A stretch of DNA of 64,000 nt from Candidatus Accumulibacter aalborgensis (GTDB lineage Bacteria > Pseudomonadota > Gammaproteobacteria > Burkholderiales > Rhodocyclaceae), in assembly GCF_900089955.1 (NCBI RefSeq), contig NZ_FLQX01000133.1, positions 1 to 64,000 on the forward strand, read 5' to 3'. The notes under the pieces are model-generated. The model had not been told where the DNA came from. It worked only from the letters and a program-made list of their open reading frames with translations, and did no database searches. A program made the position numbers and the translations under genes. Positions 1 through 8,232 of the stretch are shown here, one piece after another (position 1 is the stretch's first letter; each line of letters opens with the position of its first letter).

Positions 1-58
1 GGTTTGCCGCTCCCCGCGCTCCCTGCTATCCCGGCAGCAGCACAGGGGGAGTGAACGG

Positions 59-301
59 TTACGACAACTTTGTGCGGAGTGTTGCCAGTGCATTGATGGT
101 CTCGACCGAGCGCGGTTGGCGGGCCAAAAATGGCCGCCCCATTTAAGGGAAGCGCTGAAGGTTGGGAATCACCGTTTCGAGGAGTTCATCCAACAAGCCG
201 TCGAAGGCCTGCGGTAGTTCCACTTCGGTCAGGAAGAGTTCGATGCCTTCGAGGTTGCGCTCGAAGTTCGAGGTGAATTTGACGACAGGTTTTTTCGCCA
301 C
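59..301 (-). pseudogene. RelE/ParE-family toxin, broken by in-frame stop
   Basis: This is the toxin partner of the Phd/YefM antitoxin just upstream, which would normally act on ribosomes or gyrase. A GTG start at 301 gives the opening VAKKPVVKFTSNFERN, and the frame runs to VIPNLQRFP before a TAA at 143-145. Directly after that stop the same frame continues as MGRPFLARQPRSVETINAL, which is how ParE-like toxins usually continue after the RFP segment. A second stop follows at 59-61, and the expected C-terminal half is not seen. One substitution (for example GAA or GAT to TAA) would explain the first stop. The remaining product would be about 52 residues and is unlikely to be a working toxin. 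The family assignment rests on motif recognition only. Confidence 0.6.
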
Positions 302-320
302 AAGCAGACTCCGCCCCAAC

Positions 321-611
321 TTAGGCGCTACGCCGACGCTTGAGGGCAGCAATGGCGCTGCGGGCATCCTTCACCTTGCCAGCGGCAACGTCGTCGAGTC
401 CCTTGGAGGCCTCGTCAATCAGCAGCAGGTGAATTCGCTCGCGTTCCAGTTGGTGGTAATAGTCCATACGCTTGGCGTCGATCAGGGCGATATAGCTTTC
501 GCCGTTCTTGGTAATGATCTTCTCGGCACCGCCCTTGACCTCTTCAGCCAGTTCGGAAAAGTTCGCTCGGGCGTGCGAGAGGGGAATAACGTCGCTTGCG
601 GGAATACCCAT
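321..611 (-). CDS. Phd/YefM family antitoxin
   Basis: The 96-residue protein begins MGIPASDVIPLSHARANFSE and continues with LAEEVKGGAEKIITKNGESY. This is the typical N-terminal Phd/YefM fold, which binds operator DNA as a dimer and represses its own operon, with a helical C-terminal part that neutralises the toxin. A strong AGGAGG ribosome-binding site sits 6 bases before the ATG at 611. The stop is about 20 bases upstream of the toxin start, as in a normal antitoxin-toxin operon. The antitoxin is intact while the toxin is broken, so it may persist as an orphan regulator. Confidence 0.85.
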   Translation of the reverse strand: MGIPASDVIPLSHARANFSELAEEVKGGAEKIITKNGESYIALIDAKRMDYYHQLERERIHLLLIDEASKGLDDVAAGKVKDARSAIAALKRRRSA

Positions 612-669
612 GATGGCCTCCTGTGCCGCACACGGTGTGCAGCATTTCGTACATCATACGCTTCAGCAG

Positions 670-825
670 TCAGAGGCGAAGGTAGAATCTGCACGGCCCT
701 TTTTTGGCCATTGGCCGGGAAATGACCGCATGCAGATCGGCTGCGATATGGCGATCGAGCCCGGCGAAAACATCAATCAGCGGCGAGTCGTCACTATAGC
801 GGTTGGCCCATTCTTCAAATGCCAA
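670..825 (-). other. Possible gene remnant, 51 codons
   Basis: An open frame from a TTG at 825 reads LAFEEWANRYSDDSPLIDVF and continues as GLDRHIAADLHAVI before ending at a TGA at 670. The composition and predicted helices look protein-like, and the frame lies between the fructokinase and the antitoxin with no competing gene. The frame also stays open upstream towards the fructokinase start. I do not recognise the family. It could be the 3' end of a decayed gene or chance. Confidence 0.2.
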
Positions 826-874
826 ACTGCTACGGCCACCACGGCAGAGCCGGGGGTTTTCTCAGGATAATAAT

Positions 875-1786
875 ATGTTACGTATTGGAATCGACCTTGG
901 CGGAACGAAAATCGAACTGGTCGCTCTCGATCAGTCGGGTCGGGTTGTGATTCGCCGGCGTCGACCGACGCCACAGGGAGATTACCTGGCGACTGTCAGC
1001 GCTGTCGGCGCGCTGGTTGATGCGGCCGAAGGCGAGCTCGGACAAAGATGCAGCGTGGGGGTCGGCATACCGGGAGCCGAGTCCGTTTTCGGAGGGCCGA
1101 TCAAGAACGCCAACTCCGCCTGGCTGATCGGCAAGGCGCTGCGCAATGACCTGCAGGCGCGGTTGCGGCGCGAGATACGGTTGGCCAATGACGCCAACTG
1201 TTTTGCCCTCTCGGAAGCGATTGATGGCGCTGGGCGGGGTGCGGAGGTGGTTTTCGGAGTCATTCTCGGTACCGGCGTCGGCGCTGGCATCGTGGTTCAT
1301 CAGCGCGTACTGACCGGCGCCAATCGCATCGCTGGCGAGTGGGGCCATAATCCGCTGCCGCTGCTGACGGAAGAAAGCCTGCCACCAGCAGCCTGCTACT
1401 GCGGACGTTGTGGCTGTATCGAGAGCTGGCTGTCGGGTCCTGCTTTGGGCAGCGACCACTTCCGGCATGCCGGGGAGTCGCTCACCGCGGAAGAGATCGC
1501 CGCCCGCGCCAGCAGCGGCGACGCTACCTGTGAGCAGACGCTGCAACGCTATGAACGGCGCCTGGCCAAAGCGCTGGCGCTGGTGGTCAACATTCTCGAC
1601 CCCGATGTGATCGTCCTCGGCGGTGGCGTGTCGAACGTCGAGCGGCTATACCAGGCGGTGCCGCAGCTTTGGGCGGCACACATCTTTTCCGAGGTGATCG
1701 AAACTCGACTGCTGCGCAACACCCATGGCGACTCCTCGGGTGTGCTGGGCGCCGCCTGGCTCTGGAATGCGGATGGCACCGACTAA
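875..1786 (+). CDS. mak: ROK-family fructokinase
   Basis: This 303-residue cytoplasmic sugar kinase probably phosphorylates fructose, or a related hexose, with ATP. It starts MLRIGIDLGGTKIELVALD, the ROK phosphate-binding loop. It carries the catalytic NDAN segment with Asp106, EWGHNP around His158, and the zinc-binding CYCGRCGCIE box (Cys174, 176, 179, 181). It ends in the HGDSSGVLGAAWLW segment typical of the E. coli Mak group, and the overall similarity to Mak is strong by eye. The frame is open further upstream, but homology starts at the ATG at 875, preceded by a modest AGGA site. The substrate is inferred; glucose or N-acetylglucosamine kinases are the alternatives. Confidence 0.85.
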   Translation: MLRIGIDLGGTKIELVALDQSGRVVIRRRRPTPQGDYLATVSAVGALVDAAEGELGQRCSVGVGIPGAESVFGGPIKNANSAWLIGKALRNDLQARLRREIRLANDANCFALSEAIDGAGRGAEVVFGVILGTGVGAGIVVHQRVLTGANRIAGEWGHNPLPLLTEESLPPAACYCGRCGCIESWLSGPALGSDHFRHAGESLTAEEIAARASSGDATCEQTLQRYERRLAKALALVVNILDPDVIVLGGGVSNVERLYQAVPQLWAAHIFSEVIETRLLRNTHGDSSGVLGAAWLWNADGTD

Positions 1787-1814
1787 AAGTCCAGTGGCCT
1801 GGTGATCGCAAGGT

Positions 1815-3053
1815 TCAGCGATAGAGCGGCAGGGCAGCGACGCGACGTTCGATCTCCCGCAACTGCTGCTGATAGGCCCGGTTACCTCTCCCCCCGAAGC
1901 GGCGCTGAAACTCGTCCGCCGACAGGTACTCCGGGAGACCGCCGAGAGGAGGGGCCAGCTCGGCATCGGTCAGTGTTCCGCGCAGGGCGTCCTTCAGACG
2001 AGAGGAGTCCTGCGCAACAAGTTGCCCGAAGCGCGTACCTGCGCGATCTGCGGCCAGGTCGGCAAAGGAAAAACCACTTCCCCCACGAGAATCGTCAAGC
2101 TCCTTGTAGAGGCCGATGGCGTTCGCTGCCGGCTCGCCCGCCCAGGCAGCCAGTGCCGCCGAAATGCCGAAATGCTGGGCGCTGTCGTCACGACCCAGCA
2201 GGGTCAGTCTGAGGGGACGAGGACGCGGCCAGTGCCTCGCCTCGGGCAGCAGCGTGGCGAGGTTTTCGCCTGCCAGATACGTGGCCAGGACGAGCAGAGA
2301 CGCCCGCGCCTGCTGCTGCGTGGCGTCGCCTGTGCGCGTCAGCAGGGGTGTCAGGACGGTGGCCAATGGTACGCGGGCGCGTGCTGCGTGGTGGTCGAGC
2401 AGACCCGCCAGGGCGCGCTGTGCCGCCTGCAGATGGGCTATGTCGTCGGGCGAAAAAACTCGCGACCGTGCATGATCGAGGATTCCAGGTTCCCAGACGT
2501 AGGTGACGCCGACCATGCCGCGAGCGGGCTCGAACACCAACTGACGGATGCTCTGCCGCGTGAGTTGCCACTCTTCGCCAAACCCGCCGGCCTTGACCGC
2601 CGATGCGAGGAGCCACTCGACCAACACCGACGGGATGGGAAGCGTGCCGACCTTCGCGGCGGCGACCTGCGGTTCACCCTCGGCCTCTCGAAAGATGGCG
2701 CTCAGATTCAGGTAGCGGGGTGTCCACGGACCGGGAGCGCGAACGGTCAGCCGGATTTCGGCGGTATCCTCGGCCAGAACGAAGGCGCCGCGTCCGTGCA
2801 GGCTGCGGCTGGCCAGGTAGTTGATGCCTTCGTCAATCAGTGCTGCGGGAATATCGGCTGTTCTCTGGTCGCCGCGATGGAGGCGGCGCGGATCGTTGCT
2901 TTCCAGCAGGCTTCTGGCCTGGGCAATCGACCGGGGCGAAATGGTCTCGCCGCGGGTGACCAGCGCTGTCTGGTCGAGAGATGCGAGCACGACCATCGCT
3001 GCGACGGTCAAAGGCAACAACAAGACGGCGAGCAACCAGGCCAGGCAACGCAT
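1815..3053 (-). CDS. Conserved hypothetical membrane-anchored protein
   Basis: This 412-residue protein has an N-terminal hydrophobic segment (about residues 4-24) that could be a membrane anchor or uncleaved signal. A long soluble, probably periplasmic, region rich in Ala, Arg and Leu follows. I recognise no catalytic motif. The start codon overlaps the stop of the exopolyphosphatase gene (TAATG), so the two are almost certainly co-transcribed and translationally coupled. That link suggests a role in polyphosphate or envelope stress physiology, but this is only inferred from context. The end converges on the fructokinase gene. Confidence 0.7.
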   Translation of the reverse strand: MRCLAWLLAVLLLPLTVAAMVVLASLDQTALVTRGETISPRSIAQARSLLESNDPRRLHRGDQRTADIPAALIDEGINYLASRSLHGRGAFVLAEDTAEIRLTVRAPGPWTPRYLNLSAIFREAEGEPQVAAAKVGTLPIPSVLVEWLLASAVKAGGFGEEWQLTRQSIRQLVFEPARGMVGVTYVWEPGILDHARSRVFSPDDIAHLQAAQRALAGLLDHHAARARVPLATVLTPLLTRTGDATQQQARASLLVLATYLAGENLATLLPEARHWPRPRPLRLTLLGRDDSAQHFGISAALAAWAGEPAANAIGLYKELDDSRGGSGFSFADLAADRAGTRFGQLVAQDSSRLKDALRGTLTDAELAPPLGGLPEYLSADEFQRRFGGRGNRAYQQQLREIERRVAALPLYR

Positions 3054-4561
3054 TACGGCTGCACGAACAACTCGAAGCCGGCCTTGCGGAGCAGTCGCGC
3101 TTCCAGCTCGAGATCCGCGCGGGTCAGCGGATGCTGCTCCAGCCAGCCGGTGGGGAAACGAAGATCGAGGCGCTGCCTATCGACGCGCCGCCGATCGACG
3201 CGCAGGCTGATCGGCGGCAGCGCCTCGCTGCTGCGACCGCGATGCAATACCACCGCCAGGCGGAGGAGGGCACACAAGCGGCGGGCCGAGCGCGCCCAGT
3301 CCTTGGGCAGGTGAGCAAAGGCAGCGGCCGGAAAAGACCGCCGGTGGCGCCTGACCAGCGCCGATAGCAGCCGCTGGTCGTCACGCGAGTAACCGGGCAG
3401 ATCGGAATGCTCAAGCACGTAAGCCCCATGCTTGTGATACTGATCGTGGGTCAGCAGCAGGCCGATCTCGTGCAGGCGGGCCGCTCGCTGGAGGACGTGT
3501 CGCGCCTCCTTGCTGGTCAGTTGCCACTTCGCGCGTACCTGTCGCAACAGATCGAGAGCAGTGGCGCTGACCCGTTCGGCCTGAGCCTCGTCCAGACCAA
3601 AACGATTGATGACCTCGGCAATAGTGCGGTCGCGTACGTCTTCGTGGCGGATGCGGCCCAACAGGTCATAGATCAGGCCCTCGCGCAGGGCGCCTTCCGA
3701 CACCTCCAGTTGCTGCACGCGGAGCGTCTCGCACAGGCCGTGCAGGACCACGAAGCCACCGACGAAGACGCGCGCGCGCGCCGGGTCGAGTTGCCAGCGG
3801 CTGGCGATATCGCTGGTGTCGCGCACTTCGAGCAAGGCCGTGCGTAACCGCCGCAATGCGTCGAGGGTGATCCCCTCGCGACTCCAACCCTCACGCACAA
3901 GCACGTCCTGGATCGCCTTGATTGAACCTGAGGCTCCGGTGACCACGTCCCAGCCGCGGGATTGATACTCTTCACGTACCGGTTCGAGGTTCAGTTGAAC
4001 GAGCAATTCGGCTTCGCGCAGGCGGCCGGCGGTCACGCGGCCGTCGCCAAAACAATGGCGACTGAGGCTGACGCAGCCCATTCGCAGACTCGCCAGGTGC
4101 AGCGGGTCGAATTTCTCGCCAATAATGAGTTCGGTGCTGCCACCACCGATATCGACCACCAGCCGATGACCGGGCACGTCGCCAACACTGTGAGCGACAC
4201 CCAGATAGATCAACCGCGCCTCTTCCTGGCCGCTGACGATCTCGACCTTGTGCCCCAGGACTTGCTCGGCGCGAGCCACGAACTGGGCGCTGTTGCGCGC
4301 CTGGCGCAAGGTATTGGTGCCCACGATGCGCACGCGGGCTGTCGGGATGTGACGCAGTCGCTGACCGAAGCGCGCCAGGCAATCCAGCGCTCGCTGCTGC
4401 GCTTGGTCTGACAGCCGGTTGTGCCCATCGAGTCCGGCGGCAAGCTGGACCATCTCGCGCAGGCGGTCGAGGACCTGCACCTGCCCATTGGCGATGCGGG
4501 CGACAATCATGTGAAAGCTGTTTGAACCGAGGTCAATCGCCGCTACGAAATCAGAAGACAC
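3053..4561 (-). CDS. ppx: Exopolyphosphatase (Ppx/GppA family)
   Basis: Ppx removes terminal phosphate from inorganic polyphosphate; GppA relatives hydrolyse pppGpp. The protein, about 502 residues, has the actin-like phosphatase loops DLGSNSFHM near the N-terminus and VVDIGGGSTELI about 110 residues later. A C-terminal HD-like helical domain follows (ARLHEIGLLLTHDQYHKHG). Length matches the long Ppx form rather than the short actinobacterial one. I chose the GTG at 4561 because AGGAG lies 7 bases before it and homology starts right after; a TTG at 4597 and an ATG at 4579 are also in frame. It heads a two-gene operon with the downstream hypothetical protein. Together with the phasins in this window it fits a polymer-storing bacterium. 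Confidence 0.9.
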   Translation of the reverse strand: MSSDFVAAIDLGSNSFHMIVARIANGQVQVLDRLREMVQLAAGLDGHNRLSDQAQQRALDCLARFGQRLRHIPTARVRIVGTNTLRQARNSAQFVARAEQVLGHKVEIVSGQEEARLIYLGVAHSVGDVPGHRLVVDIGGGSTELIIGEKFDPLHLASLRMGCVSLSRHCFGDGRVTAGRLREAELLVQLNLEPVREEYQSRGWDVVTGASGSIKAIQDVLVREGWSREGITLDALRRLRTALLEVRDTSDIASRWQLDPARARVFVGGFVVLHGLCETLRVQQLEVSEGALREGLIYDLLGRIRHEDVRDRTIAEVINRFGLDEAQAERVSATALDLLRQVRAKWQLTSKEARHVLQRAARLHEIGLLLTHDQYHKHGAYVLEHSDLPGYSRDDQRLLSALVRRHRRSFPAAAFAHLPKDWARSARRLCALLRLAVVLHRGRSSEALPPISLRVDRRRVDRQRLDLRFPTGWLEQHPLTRADLELEARLLRKAGFELFVQP

Positions 4562-4749
4562 ATCAAGACTCCTCACCATGGTTGACCGCAGAAGCAATCC
4601 GTATCGGCGATGACCGCCTCAATTGCGGCTCCCGACGGCAACGACAATAACGGATGTGGGTTCGATACACTGTGCACTAGCGCACGCTGTCGGACGGGCA
4701 GCAGTCGGCGGCAAGGACAGTATCCCTGCGCCCCTCGCCCGAGTCAATC

Positions 4750-6762
4750 TCAGAACTCGAGTGGGTCGACTTCCAGGTGCCAGCGTAGTCGCGAAGGCGA
4801 CTTGATGGCTTCAATCTCCGCTATCCACTGAGCAAGAAAGCGTTGCAAGGCACGTCTGGAAGGCGACTCGACAAGCAACTGGCCGCGTTCAAGGCTGGCT
4901 CGGCGCGACAAACGCATCGGTACGGGGTCGTAAAAGGTCACCTCTGCTGCGCAATCAGGCGGCGGACAAGCGCGCGCGCATGTCAGAAAGTCCAGGGCAT
5001 CGGCCATCCGTGGCGCTTCGCAGCGCAACATGGCCTGATGGGTGAACGGGGGAAAGCCGGCCTGCTCCCGTTCACTGAGTTGCGCGGCGGCAAATGCCCG
5101 ATAGTCATGGCCAACCAGGGCTGCGTAGAGCGGATGTTCGGGAAACTGTGTCTGAATCAGCACCTCCCCCGACCGCTCGGCACGGCCGGCACGGCCGGCA
5201 ACCTGCATCAATTGTGCGAAAAGACGTTCAGGCGCCCGCCAATCAGCGGCAAACAGGGCAGCGTCTGGAGCAATGACACCGACCAGGGTAATGTTCGGGA
5301 AGTCATGCCCCTTGGCCAGCATCTGCGTGCCGACCAGAATGTCGGCCTCGCCGCGATAGATTCTCGTTGCCAGCGCTTCCCATTGCTTTCGACTGCTTGC
5401 CGCATCACGGTCGACGCGCAGGATGCGGGCTTGTGGAAAGCGCTCGGCGAGTACCGTCTCCAGACGCTGAGTGCCCCGGCCAAAGGCGCTCAAGTCCTGG
5501 TTGCCACACGTCGGGCACGCTTTTGGCACCCGCGCCGCGAAGCCACAGTGGTGGCAGCGCAGGCAGTGGTCGGCAAGATGCAGAACCAGATTGGCAGCGC
5601 AGCGATGGCAGCGGGAAGTCCAGCCGCAGGCCGCGCACGCCAGCACCGGCGCGTAGCCGCGGCGATTGAGAAAGAGAAGACTCTGTTCAGCACGCGCCAA
5701 ACGCTTCTCGATGGCCGCTAGCAAGGCCCCGGACAGGCCATCCTGCGTCTTGTCCACGCGCGTATCCACGCGCTGCACCGTCGGCAGCCGCGCGCCGTCG
5801 ACGGCACGCTCGCGTAGCGCCAGCAGTTGGTAACGGCCGCCCGCGCCGTTGGCATTGGCCCAACTTTCCAGGGAGGGCGTCGCCGAACCGAGAACAATCG
5901 GCAGGCCGCGCTCGCGAGCGCGGAAGACTGCCAGGTCGCGCGCCGAGTAACGAATACCGTCCTGCTGCTTGAAGGAGGGGTCATGCTCTTCGTCGACGAC
6001 GATCAAGCCGAGTTCGGGCAAGGGCGTGAATACCGCCAGGCGCGTACCGAGAACAATTCGCGCGGAGCCGGTGAGCGCAGAGCGCCAATTACGACTTCGC
6101 GCGGCGTCACCCAGTTCGCTATGCAGGCTGACCAACCCGGCGGCAGGAAAGCGCGCCGCGACACGGGCTTCGAGTTGTGGGGTCAGGTTGATTTCGGGGA
6201 CCAGGAGCAGTGACTGGCGTCCGGCAGCCAGCGTGCGCTCGATCAGGCGGAGATAGACTTCGGTCTTGCCACTGCCGGTCACCCCGTGCAACAGGTAAGC
6301 GTGGAAACCGGAACCGTTACCCCAGATCGCTGACAGCGACGCCTCCTGTTCGAAGGTCAGTGCTGGCGCGTGTTCTGCTGCCGGAAGGACGAGCGCCTGG
6401 CGGGGCGCGCGTGCCTTCACTGGCGCGGTCGAGCGCAAGCTGGCGGGGAGCGTCGAGAGCATGACCTGACCCAAAGGCGCGTGATAGTAGGCAGCGCAGA
6501 ACTCGGTCAAACGAAACCAGTCGGCAGGCAGCGGCGGCAGGTCGCGCAAGACAGTGTCGATGAGCTTCAGTTGGGCAAGGGGAAAGTCACTGGTGCCGGG
6601 CAATTCAACAATGATGCCGATCTTCTGCCGCTGGCCAAAGGGTACGCGCACGCGATGGCCGATGTCCGCCGGAGACAAGCGTTCGCCCTCGGCAACGCGG
6701 TAGTCAAAAAAGCTTCGTAGTGGCACATCGAGCGCGACGCGGACAATCTGTAGCAAGGACAT
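4750..6762 (-). CDS. priA: Primosomal replication restart helicase PriA
   Basis: PriA recognises stalled forks and reloads the replicative helicase. The 670-residue protein has the N-terminal DNA-binding domain (IVRVALDVPLRSFFDYRV) and Walker A LLHGVTGSGKTEVYLRL. A DEEH helicase motif (VVDEEHDPSFKQQDG) follows. The PriA zinc-binding insertion is intact, with Cys pairs in CAACGWTSRCHRC and CLRCHHCGF and a final CPTCG. The frame extends 37 codons upstream of the chosen ATG at 6762, but homology begins at MSLLQIVRVALD. It lies upstream of ppx on the same strand, with a 190-base gap and no strong terminator seen. Its upstream region is the origin-like gap shared with hemE. Confidence 0.95.
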   Translation of the reverse strand: MSLLQIVRVALDVPLRSFFDYRVAEGERLSPADIGHRVRVPFGQRQKIGIIVELPGTSDFPLAQLKLIDTVLRDLPPLPADWFRLTEFCAAYYHAPLGQVMLSTLPASLRSTAPVKARAPRQALVLPAAEHAPALTFEQEASLSAIWGNGSGFHAYLLHGVTGSGKTEVYLRLIERTLAAGRQSLLLVPEINLTPQLEARVAARFPAAGLVSLHSELGDAARSRNWRSALTGSARIVLGTRLAVFTPLPELGLIVVDEEHDPSFKQQDGIRYSARDLAVFRARERGLPIVLGSATPSLESWANANGAGGRYQLLALRERAVDGARLPTVQRVDTRVDKTQDGLSGALLAAIEKRLARAEQSLLFLNRRGYAPVLACAACGWTSRCHRCAANLVLHLADHCLRCHHCGFAARVPKACPTCGNQDLSAFGRGTQRLETVLAERFPQARILRVDRDAASSRKQWEALATRIYRGEADILVGTQMLAKGHDFPNITLVGVIAPDAALFAADWRAPERLFAQLMQVAGRAGRAERSGEVLIQTQFPEHPLYAALVGHDYRAFAAAQLSEREQAGFPPFTHQAMLRCEAPRMADALDFLTCARACPPPDCAAEVTFYDPVPMRLSRRASLERGQLLVESPSRRALQRFLAQWIAEIEAIKSPSRLRWHLEVDPLEF

Positions 6763-6879
6763 CAGGTCTGCAAAAGGGTTTGGGGCAGGGAGGAATTGAC
6801 GATCACTTGGCGGCGGAAGCTCGCGCAAGTTCTGGCAATGGCGCGTAAGGTGTTCAGTTAGTACAGCTTTCAAGCGCTC

Positions 6880-7080
6880 GCACAGCTACTGTGGATAACT
6901 CTGTGGACAGGACTGCCCAAAAGTGTCGCAAAGGCCCTTCCTACAAGGGTTTCAGCGCGTTGCCAAAAAAACAAGCAGTTTATAATTCGTTATAAATCAT
7001 TTAGTTAAAAAAACACCTCTGATTAATAACGAACTTATTTCCTGCGCGAGAAATGGCCGGCGTTTCTGTGAATAAGTCAA
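6880..7080. other. Origin-like intergenic region with two DnaA boxes
   Basis: The gap between priA and hemE contains TTATCCACA (minus strand, 6890-6898), a perfect DnaA box, and TTATTCACA (minus strand, 7067-7075), which fits the relaxed TTATNCACA consensus. Between them is a segment of roughly four-fifths A+T (about 6965-7042) with the palindrome TTATAA-TTCG-TTATAA at 6980-6995. A GC-richer CCCTT/AAGGG hairpin lies at 6935-6949. This arrangement resembles a DnaA-regulated unwinding region or a DnaA-titrating site. Simple promoters for priA are an alternative use of the AT-rich DNA. No dnaA or rpmH gene is visible nearby. Confidence 0.45.
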
Positions 7081-7095
7081 CGGGTAAACCTGAAC

Positions 7096-8172
7096 TTATG
7101 CGCTGCTTTCGGCCGGCCCGCGACGGTACTGGTGCACGGCAGCGACCAATGCCGCGACGTTCTCCGGCGGCGTGAACTGGGAGATGCCATGACCCAGATT
7201 GAAAACATGTCCGCTCTGCCCCGGGCCATAGCTGTCGAGGACTCTGCTGGCTTCGGCGGCGATCTTGTCGGGCGATGCGAAGAGCACCGCTGGATCAAGA
7301 TTACCCTGCAAGGCAACCCGGTGACCCACTCGTCGGCGCGCTTCGCCGATATCGATCGTCCAGTCCAGGCCAATGGCGTCGCATCCGATGTCGGCGATCG
7401 ATTCGAGCCACAAGCCCCCCCCCTTGGTGAATACGATCGACGGAACCCGCTCGCCGTCTTTCTCCCGAACCAGCTTGCCGATGATACGCTGCATGTATTG
7501 CAGCGAGAACTCCTCATACGCTGCCGGCGACAGTGAGCCACCCCAGGAATCAAAGATCATTACCGCCTGCGCACCCGATTCTATCTGCGCGTTCAGGTAA
7601 GCGCTGACGGCATCCGCGGTCACCGACAGGATGTGATGCAGTAGATCTGGCCGCTCGTAGAGCATGCCCTTGATACGACGATAGTCGCTACTCGCGCCGC
7701 CTTCCACCATGTAGCAGGCCAGCGTGTACGGGCTGCCGGAAAAACCGATCAATGGCACTGAGTTGTTCAGCGCGCGTCTGACTTCTGCCACCGCATCCAT
7801 GACGTAGCGCAGGTGATCCCAGGGGTCGGGCGGCGAGAGACCGCGAATTGCCCACTCCTCGCGCAGCGGTCGTTCGAAGCGCGGACCTTCGCCGTCGGTG
7901 AAGAAAAGACCGAGGCCCATCGCGTCGGGCACGGTCAGAATGTCGGAGAAGACGATCGCCGCATCCAGATCATAGCGGGCGAGCGGTTGCAGGGTCACCT
8001 CGCAGGCCAGGGCAGGGTTCTTGCACAACTGGAGGAAGCTGCCGGCACGCTTGCGCGTTTCGCAATACTCGGGTAGATAGCGACCGGCCTGACGCATCAG
8101 CCAGATCGGCGTGCGGGCGCTAGGCTCCTTGAGCAGTGCGCGCAGAAAACTGTCGTTGCATGGTCGGGTCAC
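7096..8172 (-). CDS. hemE: Uroporphyrinogen decarboxylase
   Basis: HemE converts uroporphyrinogen III to coproporphyrinogen III in haem synthesis. The 358-residue protein shows the family signatures [16 protein letters not shown] near the N-terminus, [15 protein letters not shown] and [10 protein letters not shown], followed by [11 protein letters not shown] prefer the GTG at 8172 because GGAG lies 6 bases upstream; a GTG at 8184 gives four more residues. A run of nine G encodes the conserved KGGG turn. Gene order hemE next to priA is common in betaproteobacteria. Confidence 0.95.
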   Translation of the reverse strand: MTRPCNDSFLRALLKEPSARTPIWLMRQAGRYLPEYCETRKRAGSFLQLCKNPALACEVTLQPLARYDLDAAIVFSDILTVPDAMGLGLFFTDGEGPRFERPLREEWAIRGLSPPDPWDHLRYVMDAVAEVRRALNNSVPLIGFSGSPYTLACYMVEGGASSDYRRIKGMLYERPDLLHHILSVTADAVSAYLNAQIESGAQAVMIFDSWGGSLSPAAYEEFSLQYMQRIIGKLVREKDGERVPSIVFTKGGGLWLESIADIGCDAIGLDWTIDIGEARRRVGHRVALQGNLDPAVLFASPDKIAAEASRVLDSYGPGQSGHVFNLGHGISQFTPPENVAALVAAVHQYRRGPAESSA

Positions 8173-8232
8173 GTTGATCTCCACCGGCGAGGGGGCCTGC
8201 GCTGAAAAACGACGATTATCCGCTTTTCAAGC

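Noticed and set aside
2022-3314. Plus-strand frame of 430 codons opposite the ppx-linked hypothetical gene
   Set aside because: The minus-strand frame has a signal-like N-terminus and overlaps ppx exactly (TAATG); the plus frame has no ribosome-binding site or motif.
7415-7423. Nine-G tract in hemE as a possible phase-variation site
   Set aside because: It encodes a conserved Gly triplet in a full-length essential gene, and slippage would be lethal or neutral, so it is not evidence for switching.
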